Shown here: positions 34,422-45,614 of the stretch, piece after piece
Layout: each line of letters opens with the position of its first letter
Numbering within the stretch: position 1 is the first letter of the stretch
NCBI GenBank assembly: GCA_037976565.1
Contig: CP137668.1
Location: 1,651,548-1,715,547 of the forward strand
Length of the DNA stretch: 64,000 nucleotides
Reading direction: 5' to 3'
From: Mesocentrotus franciscanus
Taxonomy: Eukaryota; Echinodermata; Echinoidea; Camarodonta; Strongylocentrotidae
Notes under the pieces: model-generated
The model's input: the letters and a program-made list of their open reading frames with translations, nothing else
Told to the model about the DNA's origin: nothing
Databases searched by the model: none
Position numbers and translations under genes: made by a program

Positions 34422-35329
34422 TTTTATAAAATGGGTCGACAATCTTATTTAGTAAGGCGATATTATTAAACACTGTAAACCTGCAACCCTCATAAGAAAT
34501 AACGTGTGCACACAGTATACAAATATTGACTGCTCATGAGGATGATGGTGGAAATTATCACTCCCAAGGTGGTGTTCATACCTGCCCTTCTATCATCCCG
34601 ATTTAAAGTATACATATAGCCATTATATTCATGAGATCAGTATTAGTTCATCCTTTCAAGATTATATTGATCATGCACAATTATATATACGTAAAGTCGG
34701 CGTAAAAATTATTCTCTCGATATTACCTTAAAATCTTCACGATCGGTACGTGTACACTAAAACAGACGAATGGGTCACGTTTTTGTCTTTGTAGAAAGTA
34801 GATCTACTTTACACTCAGTATATGATAAATATATTATCAATTGTTCATGATGTAAACGCAACAATAGATTCACTCAATAAATCAATCTGCTGTCAAACAT
34901 TTTACAGAAAATGATGTAGGCATTTCCAATGTGGAGTTAACACGTAGTAATGCTGCAGATTATAATAAGATGTTGCATGCATTTCTTCATAGATTAATCT
35001 GCGAATCTCATGTCTGTCATTTCTTTTCGCTATCGCAATTCCTCTCAAGCTTACCAGCTTTGAAAGAATGTATAATTTGTTGCTACACCTTTTTTTATAA
35101 CTTATTCAATACCAATAGTTATATTTATACAAAAATGATGTATAAGACACGATTATTGTTAATCTCATGTCACATGTGTTTGCCGACACTGAAACCAAAA
35201 TATGTTACTAACAATGGGCTATAAATCTCATAGACATATGAATTTGTAGATGTGTTTTTATTACTAATGCTATTATTAGTTCGATGACGTATTAGTGATA
35301 CTTATTAAGATAGAGGTGAATGCGAGCTT

Positions 35330-35463
35330 GGCCACTTGGCCTATCTGTCACGGCTCCTAAATTAAACAATTAAAAACTCATTCTATATAACAAAGAATGA
35401 AGAGTAGTAGTAGTATCTGCAGATAACAGGGCTTTTAGAGTGTGTTTAAAACTGTTCAAAGTA
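35330..35463 (-). pseudogene. LINE 3' end, distal half of the split copy
   Basis: On the minus strand this continues the LINE protein from 37,504: PTLNSFKHTLKALLSAD, the usual C-terminal block after VWNQLESSIKTS in CR1/Jockey-type proteins, followed by stops. The coding half to the right is separated from it by the hAT-like element. Removing that element with one 8-bp target copy joins the two frames. Confidence 0.8.
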
Positions 35464-35479
35464 GGTGACGTCAGGCGCG

Positions 35480-36125
35480 GATCCAGGGGGGAGGCCGAGC
35501 GGGCCTTGGCCCCCGCAAAAAAAAGAGAGAGAGAGAGAGAGAGAAAGAGGACAAGAAGGGAAAGGGAAAGAAAGAACAGGAAAAGGAAAAGAAAAGGGGG
35601 AAAAGAAGGAGATCGGGAGGGGGGTGGGGCCGAAAGGGCTTTGCCTCCCAGGCTGTTACCCCCCCCCCAATAAAAATAAATAAGAGAGAAGAAAGGAAAG
35701 GGAAAGAAAAAAGTAAAAGAGGAGATAAAGGGAAGGAAAAAAAGAGGAATAAGAAAAGAAGGGGAATATCAGTTGCAATTTTCCCGCCAACATGTTGTGG
35801 ATCGGGAGCCAAAGGCCCTTGCCTCCCCGCCAAAAAAAAAGAGAGAAGGAAGGAAAGGGAAAGAGGAGAGCTAAAAGGGAACAAGAGGAAAAAGAAAATA
35901 AAAGGGTGAAAAGAAGGGAAGATCAGTTGCGATTAATCCCGCCAACAATGTGTGGATCGGGAGGGGGCCGAAAGCCCTTGCCTCTCCCCCAAGCAAACCT
36001 AAAGAGAGAGAAGGAAGGAAAGGGAAAGAGAAAGAGGAGAGAAAGGGAAAGACAAAAGAGAAAGAAGATAGGTAGGGAGGTCAGGTGCGATTTTCCCGCC
36101 AACAAGGTGTAGATCGGGGAGCCAC
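35480..36125. repeat. Tandem repeat of about 165 bp, purine-rich
   Basis: The anchor GATCGGGAG followed by CCGAAAGCCCTTGCCTC recurs at about 35,611, 35,799, 35,955 and 36,113. Each anchor is followed by AAAGAGAGAAGGAAAGGG-type tracts and ends with TTTTCCCGCCAACA. Units differ in length and in purine content. Confidence 0.75.
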
Positions 36126-36429
36126 TGGCGTACTGATGATGGGGGCAGTTGCCCCTCCCCCCAAAAAAAAAATCATGCGTGGTTTATTTCTAATTCGATA
36201 CCGGTGATTTACAAATTTTGCTGAAATGACATAATTTTCCGAGATTTTTCCTCACTTTTTAGTAAATTATACTTTTTTATGCGTTTTTTGGAAAATGACA
36301 AATTCCTAAATTTACAGTCAGGTAAAAAATATGCTTATTTAGAGTCCTACATGTCAGGGCCCGCGGAACGATGGGGCTCGGGGGCCTCGAGCTCCCCCCT
36401 ACTTTTTTTGAAAAAGTATATTAAAGAGA

Positions 36430-37270
36430 AATAGAAAGAAAGAATAGTGACCTGCCAGTGTCACAAATAAGGTATCAAAATATGCTCATCTGACCGTAAT
36501 TAAATGCCTAAAACCCCTGAACTTCCAGGGGCTCTGCCCCCTGGACCCACCAAGGGCCCTTAGGCGGACCCCTGGATGCTAATCTGACGGTAATTAAATG
36601 TCTAAAACCCCTGAGATTCTGGGGGCTCCACCCCTGGACCCCACGCCAATTAGTGTCCTGCCAACTGTGTCACAAATAAGGTAACAAAATATGCTCATCT
36701 GACCGTAATTAAATGCATAAAACCCCTGAACTTCCGGTGGCTCTGCCCCCTGGACCCCACCTAGGGCCCTAAGGCGGACCCCTGGATGCTAATCTGACGG
36801 TAAGTTAATGCCTAAAATCCCTGAGCTTCCGGTGGCTCTGCCCCCTGGACCCTACCTAGGGCCATAAGGCGGACCCCTGGATGCTAATCTGACGGTAATT
36901 TAATGCCTAAAACCCCTGAGCTTCCGGGGGCTCCGCCCCCTGGACCCCACGCCAAATAGTGTCCTGCCTGTGTCACAATAAGGTATCAAAATATGCTCAT
37001 CTGACAGTAATTAAATGCCTAAAACCCCTGAGCTTCCGGGGGCTCCGCCCTCGCCCACCAGGGGCCTAAGGCAGGCCCCTGAATGCTTATCTGACCGTTC
37101 TAAAATGCCTAAAATCCCTGAGTTTCAGGGGCTCAGCCCGGACCCCACGCCAATTAGTGACCTGCCAGTGTCATGAAAAAGGTATCAAAATATGCTCATC
37201 TGATCGTAATTAAATGCCCTAACCCCTGAGCTTCCGGGGCTCCGCACTTGCCCATATAGACCCTACGCCA
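36430..37270. repeat. Tandem repeat of about 100 bp, eight units
   Basis: ATGCTCATCTGACCGTAATT or close variants recur at about 36,481, 36,570, 36,686, 36,787, 36,881, 36,990, 37,084 and 37,191. Between them are CCCCTGAGCTTCCGGGG and CTCCGCCCCTGGACCCCAC blocks. Alternate units differ (GCTCATCTGACC against GCTAATCTGACGG), which suggests an older two-part unit of about 200 bp. Confidence 0.82.
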
Positions 37271-37503
37271 ATTTACGCTACGCTCTACTTGATCGTAAAT
37301 ACTTTAGCCTCCCCACACACTTTGAAAAACGTTCAGCGGGGCCTGCATGTAAGAGTGGGGTGATGCCGATTTTTAGTCCGCCCCCCAAACGTTTTCGCTC
37401 ATTACGCCACTGCTGGTCACCATTACGTACCAATATTTGGCTCGCATAATTTTAAATTTGGGCCTCCCCCCTAAGAAATCCTGGATCCGCGCCTGGGTGA
37501 CGT

Positions 37504-38366
37504 CTTAATAGAACTTTCAAGTTGGTTCCATACTCTAATTCCAGAAATTAGAGGACTATTTTTACATGTGTCCGTCCTAAATTTAGGTACACGCAATGGA
37601 TCCATCACAGCATGTCTTGTGTTGTGATCATGTAGTGAACTGACATGACTTAAATCTTTTTTTAAGTATGTTGGTGCCATGTCATGCATTGATTTATACA
37701 TCATCACTGCATGTCCAAACTGGAAACGTGTTTGAATAGGCATCCACCCTAAGCGACTAAACATATCATTTGAAGATACTTCAAATCCTTCTCCCAGCAC
37801 TATACGTGCAGCTCGTTTTTGAACCTTTTGTAGTTTAATCGCTTGTCTTTGAAATCGCTCAGACCAAACCGAGGAACAATAATCGAAATGAGGAAGAACG
37901 ATGGCATTATATAAAAGTTTCAGAGATCTTGTTGGAACATAAGTTTTGGCTCGCTTAATTACACTTATATTTTTTTGAGCAGTCCTTTTTTCCACATGTT
38001 ACGTCCAACGTAACTCCTCGTTAATCATGACGCCCAGGCACTTTGCCACTTTTACTCTTTTCAAACAGCTGCCGTTTAGTGTGACAGAAAACTCATTTAC
38101 TCTGTTAAGAACTGATCGTGATCCAATAAGCATCACATTTGTCTTATCCGCATTAAGAACTAGACGGTTTGTTGTTACCCATGAAAAGATATTTTCCATA
38201 CCTTTGGTTAGCTTTTGTTCTACTTCTGTAACATTACTCCAGCTGACTGTTAGAGTCGTGTCGTCAGCATACATATCAACAATGCCATCATGAATACATT
38301 TGGGTAAACTATTTATGTAGATTGAAAAAAGGAGTGGCCCTAGAATTGAACCTCGTGGGACTGATG
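37504..38366 (-). pseudogene. LINE reverse transcriptase, 3' two thirds
   Basis: The minus strand reads SVPRGSILGPLLFSIYINSLP, split here as PRGSILGPLLFSIYINSL and then the catalytic MYADDTTLT box. It continues with NRLVLNADKTNVMLIG, VKVAKCLGVMI and LRWT. One nonsense codon follows (TAA where CAA is expected, 37,999-38,001). The frame then resumes with HVEKRTAQKN, LKLLYNAIVLPHFDYCSSVW, LQKVQKRAARIV and VWNQLESSIKT, and is cut by the hAT-like element. The copy is 5'-truncated. The layout fits CR1/L2/Jockey-group elements. A single nonsense change in an otherwise clean frame suggests modest age. Confidence 0.9.
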
Positions 38367-40002
38367 TATTACTTTATTTCATTTTCATTAGTATTATTAT
38401 TTATAATATATATATATATATATATATAAATATATTTTTTTAACTTTGATCAATGTACTCTGTTTTTATTAAAATTTCACTTGTACTTATTGGCTAGACG
38501 ACACCTACGTGCTATTGCAAGCTACTGCCGAACTTGGAGGGAGAAAATTCTAAATGTTAGGCATATTGATGGGCATGATTGGGGTTGCAAAGTACAAAAA
38601 AAAAACACCTCTGAAATATTGTGTATCTTGATAAAATCTTTCGAATAAACAAGGTGTGTTTAGTTTGTTTGGTAGTGGCAGGCAAAGCCCTCTTTTCTGA
38701 CTTGGCCCTCTGCTAATATCTATATTGTCGAAATTTTAGCGTGCCATGCCATGTGTACAGTATCCTTAAAGGGCTTATAACTATACAGGAGAACAAATAT
38801 TAATAACAATCTGAGGACAATTAGACAAGAGGATTAACAAACATCCCCACAAATATCAGGAATTCAATGCAAATTTCACTGTTTTCAGCCTCTAGTACTG
38901 GACTTATTAAATTTGAATTAAAACATTTCCTGTTGAAATTGACCCAATAACATTTCTATGTACAGAACCAAATAGCAAACATAAAATATCATGGAAACCC
39001 CTCCTCCAACTAGGAATCAATTATACTTGACCTAATTTCGATTGTGACATCAGATTGATTGATAAGCAGAATAATTGAAGAGCCTTTTACATCTTGCTCC
39101 TGTTTTCACTTCTTCTTCTCGAGCTGATCTCTTTCCTTTTCCTCCTCCTCCCCTGGCTCCTCCTCCTTCCCGCAGCCCACAAGGCCGACATAACAAAAGA
39201 AAAAATAAAGAAAGATTTGAAATTTTCAGTCTCGTGGGCTGTCGTTCTCAAGGGTCGTCGCTAGATCGGCAGTGAGGCATATGCCTCTGGTACCACTGGA
39301 ATAGGATACAAAGGACAGATCACCGCTTTGTATGAGTTTGTTATAAATCCTGTGCTGTCACTCCTATATTAAAAATTACAGTTTTAAAGGGAATTTGCAA
39401 GTGTATTTACCATAATCGCACTGTGAATGAAATCAAAAGTGATTCAGACCAGAGGATCGATTCAGCGCACACAAATAATACTATTTATGTCTTTAGAGTT
39501 ACATTTTATCATTTAAGTATTTTGTAAATATGAAGAAAAAGTTTACTTTGAATTTAATTTGAATCGAGTACTGCTCGAAGTTTGCTCTCCTGTTCGGGTT
39601 ATTGGCAATCCCAGATTCTAATTTAACACCGGATCGCCTCTTGAGTCAAGCTGAAAGCAAATTGACAGTGACAGGGGCAGCTATATAATAGAGGTTGGAT
39701 AATAATTCCGACCCTACCTTATACATTATCGGGATACTTGTACATTCCTATTAAAATGATAAGTGTGTACAAACTATAATGGTCGACACACTATATTCGA
39801 CTCCGCTGATGCTAAGACTATCTCGACTGAGGCTGAGTGAATTCGGGGAATCCCCTTCGTGTGCACGGTATTGCGAAATCACATCGTTGCAACCCACACC
39901 GCTCCAATGTACCTTGCGCAATTCATATTGTCTTGCTACTACCCCAGGGTTGTTCTCTTGCAACATATCCACTTGACAGTTTTAATATAGCTTCTCTTTC
40001 GA

Positions 40003-41549
40003 CATAGCGGAGTTGTGATTACTTGATTATAATTCAAGATTACGATAAAAAATTAGACCAATGTCCTTTGAATCTGTTTTATTTATTAGTCATCATTTTG
40101 TTCTTCTTTTTAAAATAAATTCTATAATAATTTAAACTGAGCACGAAAAATCTTTTTCAAGGAGATGATTGCCATTCCCAATATGAAAACATAACATTCT
40201 ACCATGGTTTTGAGCTTTAACAAAAACACACACACACTAAATTTCACTACTACTATTAGGCCTATTCTTACACGAAGAATTACATAGCACAGACATAATA
40301 ACCAATATATTCAAATATCGTCTGCTGTAAGCCAGTAAGACTTATGGAAAACGATATGAGTTAATGCCCTTCTATTACTAAGCAGAAGTAGTGCTAGGGG
40401 GTCAAAATAATACTGATAAAACTAGCGCGTACGTATTTAATACGCTAATTGTTACGTTCTCATAATTTATTGCATATACCGACATATTTCTGAAATGTCA
40501 CTTTTTTAGAGGAAAAGCCTAGGGTGATCGATATTGATCAAATTAATTCAAGAAGGAAAACTTCAGCCTACATAATATGTAAAATTCTCGTAGATTGTTT
40601 ACTACTAGCTAGAGTTGGAGATTGAGCAACGTGCCTCACGATAAGTCTGCTACAATTGACGAATAAATGTGCATGAATATGCACTATGAACATGACGGAC
40701 AAAGAAAGAGGACAAAATATACAGTTTCTCATTCTACCCTCAACAATTGATGTGGTAGACAAAGGAACATCCCTTCACTGCTATTATGTAAAATAAGTAG
40801 AACAGGTGAATATGCATGTGACACCTGTTTTACACATTTTACATAATAGCAGTGAAGGGATGTTCCTTTGTCTACACAGCAATTGTTGGTATAATGAGGA
40901 AGTGCATATTTTGTCCTCTTTCTTGTACGTCATGTTCATAGTGATGTAAATAAAGGTACATGGACAGTGTATGCAGAGAAGGTATGCATTAACCTGTATA
41001 AAAACCTGTAGTCATATCACTACAATTGTTTACTAATAGCTAGAGTTGGAGACTGAGCAATGTTCCTCACGATATACGTCTGCTACACACAGGCAGTACT
41101 TGGGGGGTAATCTTTTCAACTGTTTAATATGAATCAGCAACAATAAAGTTACTCTGGATGTATGTGGCTGAATGTCAACACATAAATTCCCCGCCATTAG
41201 GATACCCGAGTTTAAAAACCTGGGATTCCCGAGCAGTCAACTGCAAAACATCTCTTAGTCTTTATTTTCATACTCAATTCTAACATAAATCGTTGTTTGT
41301 CTATTGAATACGACGTCTGCAAATAATGTAAGCCAAAATTGTACACAAAATCAATTTTCGTTATAATACAAATGATTTTAAGTGATTTAAAACAACCTTT
41401 ATCCTCAAATTTCTATCAGCATGATCTTGATCTTTTCATAGAGTCAGACAATGGTAGCCTATACCACCACCACATCGTGGGGATTCCCATGAACTGAATT
41501 AATAAACCTAGACTCTTTGTCAATAACACCCCCCTCCATGTAATTTCTT
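40003..41549. repeat. Unit-B-specific 5' flank insertion with fold-back
   Basis: Absent from unit A, where TCTTCTCTTTC joins directly to CACACATGTATCACGCC (15,471-15,495). It contains a 252-bp fold-back at 40,687-40,938. A 70-bp direct repeat beginning TTGTTTACTA at about 40,593 and 41,023 includes CTAGCTAGAGTTGGAGA. No coding frame was recognised. The conserved promoter-proximal sequence resumes at 41,550. Confidence 0.65.
40687..40938. repeat. Long fold-back, arms about 120 bp
   Basis: The left arm contains AAAGAAAGAGGACAAAATAT and GTAGACAAAGGAACATCCC. The right arm is the complement with GGGATGTTCCTTTGTCTAC and ATATTTTGTCCTCTTTCTT. The spacer is about 13 bp (40,809-40,821). Arms differ by a few substitutions and small indels. 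Confidence 0.85.
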
Positions 41550-41551
41550 CA

Positions 41552-42046
41552 CACGTGTATCACGCTTGCCTATTGGTTCGTATTGGGTTGGATCATGGAT
41601 ATTGTCTAATCACAAACAAGAGTTTATAGAGCATCATAGATTACCTTCAGAGCTGAACTGGAGCCAACCTGTTACTTGCATGTTAGTAGGACTTGGCTTT
41701 TCTAGCCGTTCTTAGCAAGTTCTTATCTAGAGGCCATATACCTATTATTGATCTGCTATATAAGTGGAGTACCCGTCTATCAAAATCTCAGTCTTCAGAT
41801 GAAAACAAAATCGTTGTTGGACAGATAGTTATAGAACCTAGGCAGGAAAGGCGTATTGATATGAATTATTTCAGCTGTTAACCGGCAGACAGACTAAACT
41901 TACCTATCACCTTCTACCGTTCAGAGCAAAGAGATATAATTTAGTACACTGCGTTACAGCTAGAAAGGCAATAGCCAGTAGTAGTCTGTCGTGATATATT
42001 TTTCTCTTCTTTTGGTTGGAAGTTGAGACTGTAGGATCAAAAAGTG
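41552..42046 (+). promoter_or_regulatory. Conserved 5' flank of RLR-B, likely promoter and 5' UTR
   Basis: Matches 15,478-15,963 through to the ATG, including TTGCCTATTGGTTCGTATTGG and AGAGTTTATAGAGCATC. It is the only upstream sequence uninterrupted in both units, because unit B has a 1.5-kb insert directly outside it. This limits the shared proximal promoter to about 480 bp. Assignment is by position and conservation. Confidence 0.4.
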
Positions 42047-45000
42047 ATGGCCGCGGCCTCGATGGATGCCCTGACGTTGGATGAGGTGGAGGAGAAGAAG
42101 TTTATGGTCATCACGGAGGTCTATAGACCTCTTCTCATAGAGGTCCTGGATGTCAAAGATATTGTAGAAGGTCTCAAGATACAGTTTGGCAGGGATGATG
42201 GTAAGATCATGTTTTCATAGCTTTCCAATCTACCAATTATTAAGTATGTTGGCATATTTTCTGAAATACGTGGATTGGTTTTGGATGGTGAACATTTTGA
42301 TTGAACATGAAGCCATCAAAAGTGCGGTGTATGATCAGTGGGAGAACTTTCAGCGTAGTCAGTTCTCTGTACATACTTATAGAGCAGTGGAAAATCACTT
42401 ATCTTGGAGTCATATTGGGAATTTATTTGTTTTCGGAGTAGATTTCAAAGCTAAAAATAGTGGGATCCACTCTAAAAAGAGTAATTCATCGACAACTTTG
42501 GTATGGTTTGGTTTGGGTTTGGGAGCTGAATACACGCCGAAAGAAATCACTCCAAAGTTTGGAGTGATTTCTTTCGGCGTGTATTCAGCTCTCAAAGAAG
42601 CAATCCCTAATTAATATGACTGCTACAAGACGTATTTTTCACTCCTGTGCATAAATGTACGTTTATTGTGAGATTGGCATACCCTATTTTAGTGAAATGG
42701 AAAATCAATCATACATAAAGACCTCTTCTCAGATTGTTCATCGGGCGGTCATTGCTATATACAACTACCAGAAACTAGCTCGATGTTTAGCTTAAGGCGG
42801 TTTAATAATTACGAAGCACTAAATCATAATTATACATTAGTAGAAAATCTATTTAAGTTCAGTACATTCATTCTTTAGAAACTCACGCAACTACTCACTT
42901 CCCGTAGGGCTTTCGGTCGGAGACCTATTTTTTCCCGATTCTCTCAGTCTTAAATTGACAATTTGGTCAGTGGATTGTGACCACTGATTCAGAAATGAAA
43001 ATACGTATTTTCAGTTCAGTGATCGTGATGTGACACAGACAACCCTCCCGTTTTTCATGTACAACAATATCATTAATTTCTGTTTTTCTCCTAAGTGCCT
43101 TTACCCTGGGGCACTGCTCAAAATACGTTATGGGGGACACATTTTTAGAGGTCCTCTAAAGTGTAAAGATTCCCCTGAATCAATATTTTGAGGGGGGAGA
43201 AGAAATTTTAGTCTTTTTTTAGGTGGAACAAATGCGGAAAGTTGTCCGGAACGACGACAAAGTTACATTACCGATTCATCCAAGTTGAAGTTCCCATACG
43301 CCCGTACCTATATTGATTACAACATTTACAAATTCCTAACTTTCCTTTTTTTTTGGTCCGATTTAGTTGAAACTTTCACCAGTCTGCTCTTCTGATTTTT
43401 CTGCTTTCTTTTCGAGTAGTTTTCTACGTAGGTTAGATTTTCTTCAATACCTACAGATTCCGTACTGATTTTGCTGAACAATTTTATTTACTGTGACGAT
43501 TTCCATTTTCTTATTCTTTTGTTATTCTTAGCGATATTCAACGAAGTGCTAGAGTTGATTGAAACAGGCGCCACACGAAAAATAATAGCAGAACGTTTCA
43601 TGAAGGCACTGGACTTTAAAGAAGACAAAAGGGGTCTCTATCGTGCTGTGATCGATGCTTTGTATCAATCAGGTAAGAAAAAATCATATCAGACGGGATG
43701 GGTATCAAAAGAGAGAAAGAAAGGAAGATAAAGAGAGAGGGGAGAGAGAGAGACAGACAGACAGAGAAAGAGAGAGGGAGAGAGAGAGGGTGGGGGCAGA
43801 GATTAATAACGCTTGCCAAGATCGAGATATAATATGAACTGCTAATATGGAAACGTTTTCACAACGTCAATGGGCCTCCGGGCCTCCAATCTCCGTTATT
43901 CCCATCCCGACAACCCCCATAAAAATCAACAACCGCATGTTTTTTTTGTATCTTCCTCTACTTCTTCTTCTTCTCCTCCTCTTCTCCTTCTTTCCTGTTC
44001 TTCTTTTGTTTTACTTTTTCTATTCATCCTACATCTCTAGATCACTGCTTTTATTCTTCATGTCATATTAACACATAAGTGGTAAACCGAGGCGGACTGG
44101 CAAAGGGATAATTATAATTGTTATATAGAATGGCTGGTTGGTATTTAAATATTTTTTTTAAAGAAAGGGGAAAAGAGAGAGAGGAGAGAAAGAAAGCAAA
44201 GTATGATCTTAAAATATATTGGGCTGGTCTTTATTCATTATTTTCTTCTCTTTCGTTTGTCTCCGTCTTACAGAGAACGACGCGATAGCTGAACATCTGG
44301 AAGGAACCTCTGAATTCAACACCAAGAAAAGGGAACATTATCGCAGCTTTCTTTGGCTCTACGCTACTCGATTGGAGGATATTGAGGCCGAAAGCCTTCT
44401 TCCCTCATTAGAAAATCATCTTACTACACGAGACGTAGAGAAAATACGAAAAACGGTACAGGAAAATCGTTTTGATTTGCTTACTATATCTTTCCCTTCC
44501 TAAAAACTGAGCCTGTTTTATTCCTTTTGTTTTAAATGTCTTCCTACCCTACAAAACATTACTATCCCACTATTCATTCTTTTGTTACACAATGTTTACT
44601 TATAGCAATTTTACAAGTGATTTTCACAAATTCACTAAAAGGGGTAGGCCTAAGTAATTTAAAATTGATTCAATGGGAATCAACCAGTTCGTTTAAGGAA
44701 AGCACAAATGGAATTAAAGATTTTTAATGGATTTAAAATCTTAATCATGGAATTCAATCAATTCAATCAATTCAATCAATTCAATTTATTTCTCCACAAA
44801 TGCCAACCATAGGAAAATACATAAAATAAAAGACATACATACAATAATGGAACATGTACGGTATATATAAAACGACTCCATATGGAACAATCTATGTTTT
44901 AAAAAGAAAATATCAGCAAATGTAGAAGGGGTAGTCAAAAATCAAAAATGATTTGTCGAGGACTACCCCATTTGATTTTCTATTTCTTAGGTGACTTAGG

Positions 45001-45614
45001 GACTGCATGACCGTTACCAAAATCGCGGAAAAAGGGGTCAATTTCAAGCAATGTCCGCGGACAAAATATTCCTCGAAATATAGAAAATAGGGGTGCACAG
45101 GTGTCTTCGAAATTGATAAATAGGGGTCAGGAAAAGGGAAAAGAGAAAAGCGGGAATAATTTTAAAACAAAATAAAGTGTAAATGTCTTGTCCTTGAAAT
45201 ATGGTAAAATAGGGGTAAATTTGCGAAAGTGTCCTTACAATCTTATAAATAGGGGTATTCCAAAGTACGATTTTGTCCTTGTTTTGACGTAAAAAAGGGG
45301 GTTAAATTTCACAAAATGGCCTTGAAATTGACCGCAAAAATACGCGCCACCCTCTGCGGGGGAGTGACCCCACCGGGATTTCTTGCTGTCAAAAACGTAT
45401 TCTGTAATATGATTACGTTATGAGCAGGTTCATCATGAAGGAAATTGTGCCGGCGCCTCAGAACTTCTCCTAAGACTGGATCGTAAGTCAGAGGACTGTT
45501 TTGGAGAGTTCATCAAGGCCCTAGACAGGAATGGTTCAACCAAGCTCGCCAAGGAGATGGAGGGAATGAAAAATTTCGCTCTGGGAATCGGTGTAGATGA
45601 CGAAGTTGACGAGG
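42047..45614 (+). CDS. RLR-B tandem CARD exons 1-4
   Basis: Exons 42047-42200, 43532-43672, 44274-44455 and 45428-45614. CARD1 is split by a phase-1 intron inside helix-rich sequence (LKIQFGRDD then [14 protein letters not shown]). CARD2 spans exons 3 and 4 with a phase-0 junction after EKIRKT. Differences from RLR-A are few, for example [11 protein letters not shown] against PTGEETDDNKI near the N-terminus and MKALDF against MEALDF. The N-terminal 20 residues diverge more than the CARD fold, which points to constraint on the fold. Confidence 0.9.

Larger units (their letters stand above)
13540..34975 (+). repeat. Segmental duplication unit A (holds RLR-A)
   Basis: The whole block aligns collinearly with 38,735-60,371. 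The left border is at GCGTGCCATGTGTACGGTATCC in both units, and the right border is just after GCAGATTA near 34,960 and 60,360. Homology covers exons, introns and flanks and is broken only by unit-specific insertions. In this unit those are about 14,060-14,428, 14,795-15,140, 16,885-17,905, 29,640-32,560 and 33,700-34,900. Confidence 0.9.
35472..37495. mobile_element. 2.0-kb non-autonomous hAT-like element
   Basis: The ends are CAGGCGCGGATCC and GGATCCGCGCCTG, perfect 13-bp inverted repeats. GGTGACGT is duplicated on both sides (35,464-35,471 and 37,496-37,503). The interior is purely repetitive: about four 165-bp purine-rich repeats, a short middle part, then about eight 100-bp repeats. There is no transposase. 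Apparent long frames inside are low-complexity K/E/R or S/F/P translations of AG-rich sequence and are not genes. Confidence 0.87.

Noticed and set aside
35440..36112. Long frames rich in K/E/R on one strand and S/F/L/P on the other
   Set aside because: These are translations of the purine-rich tandem repeat in the hAT-like element. The bias comes from AG content.
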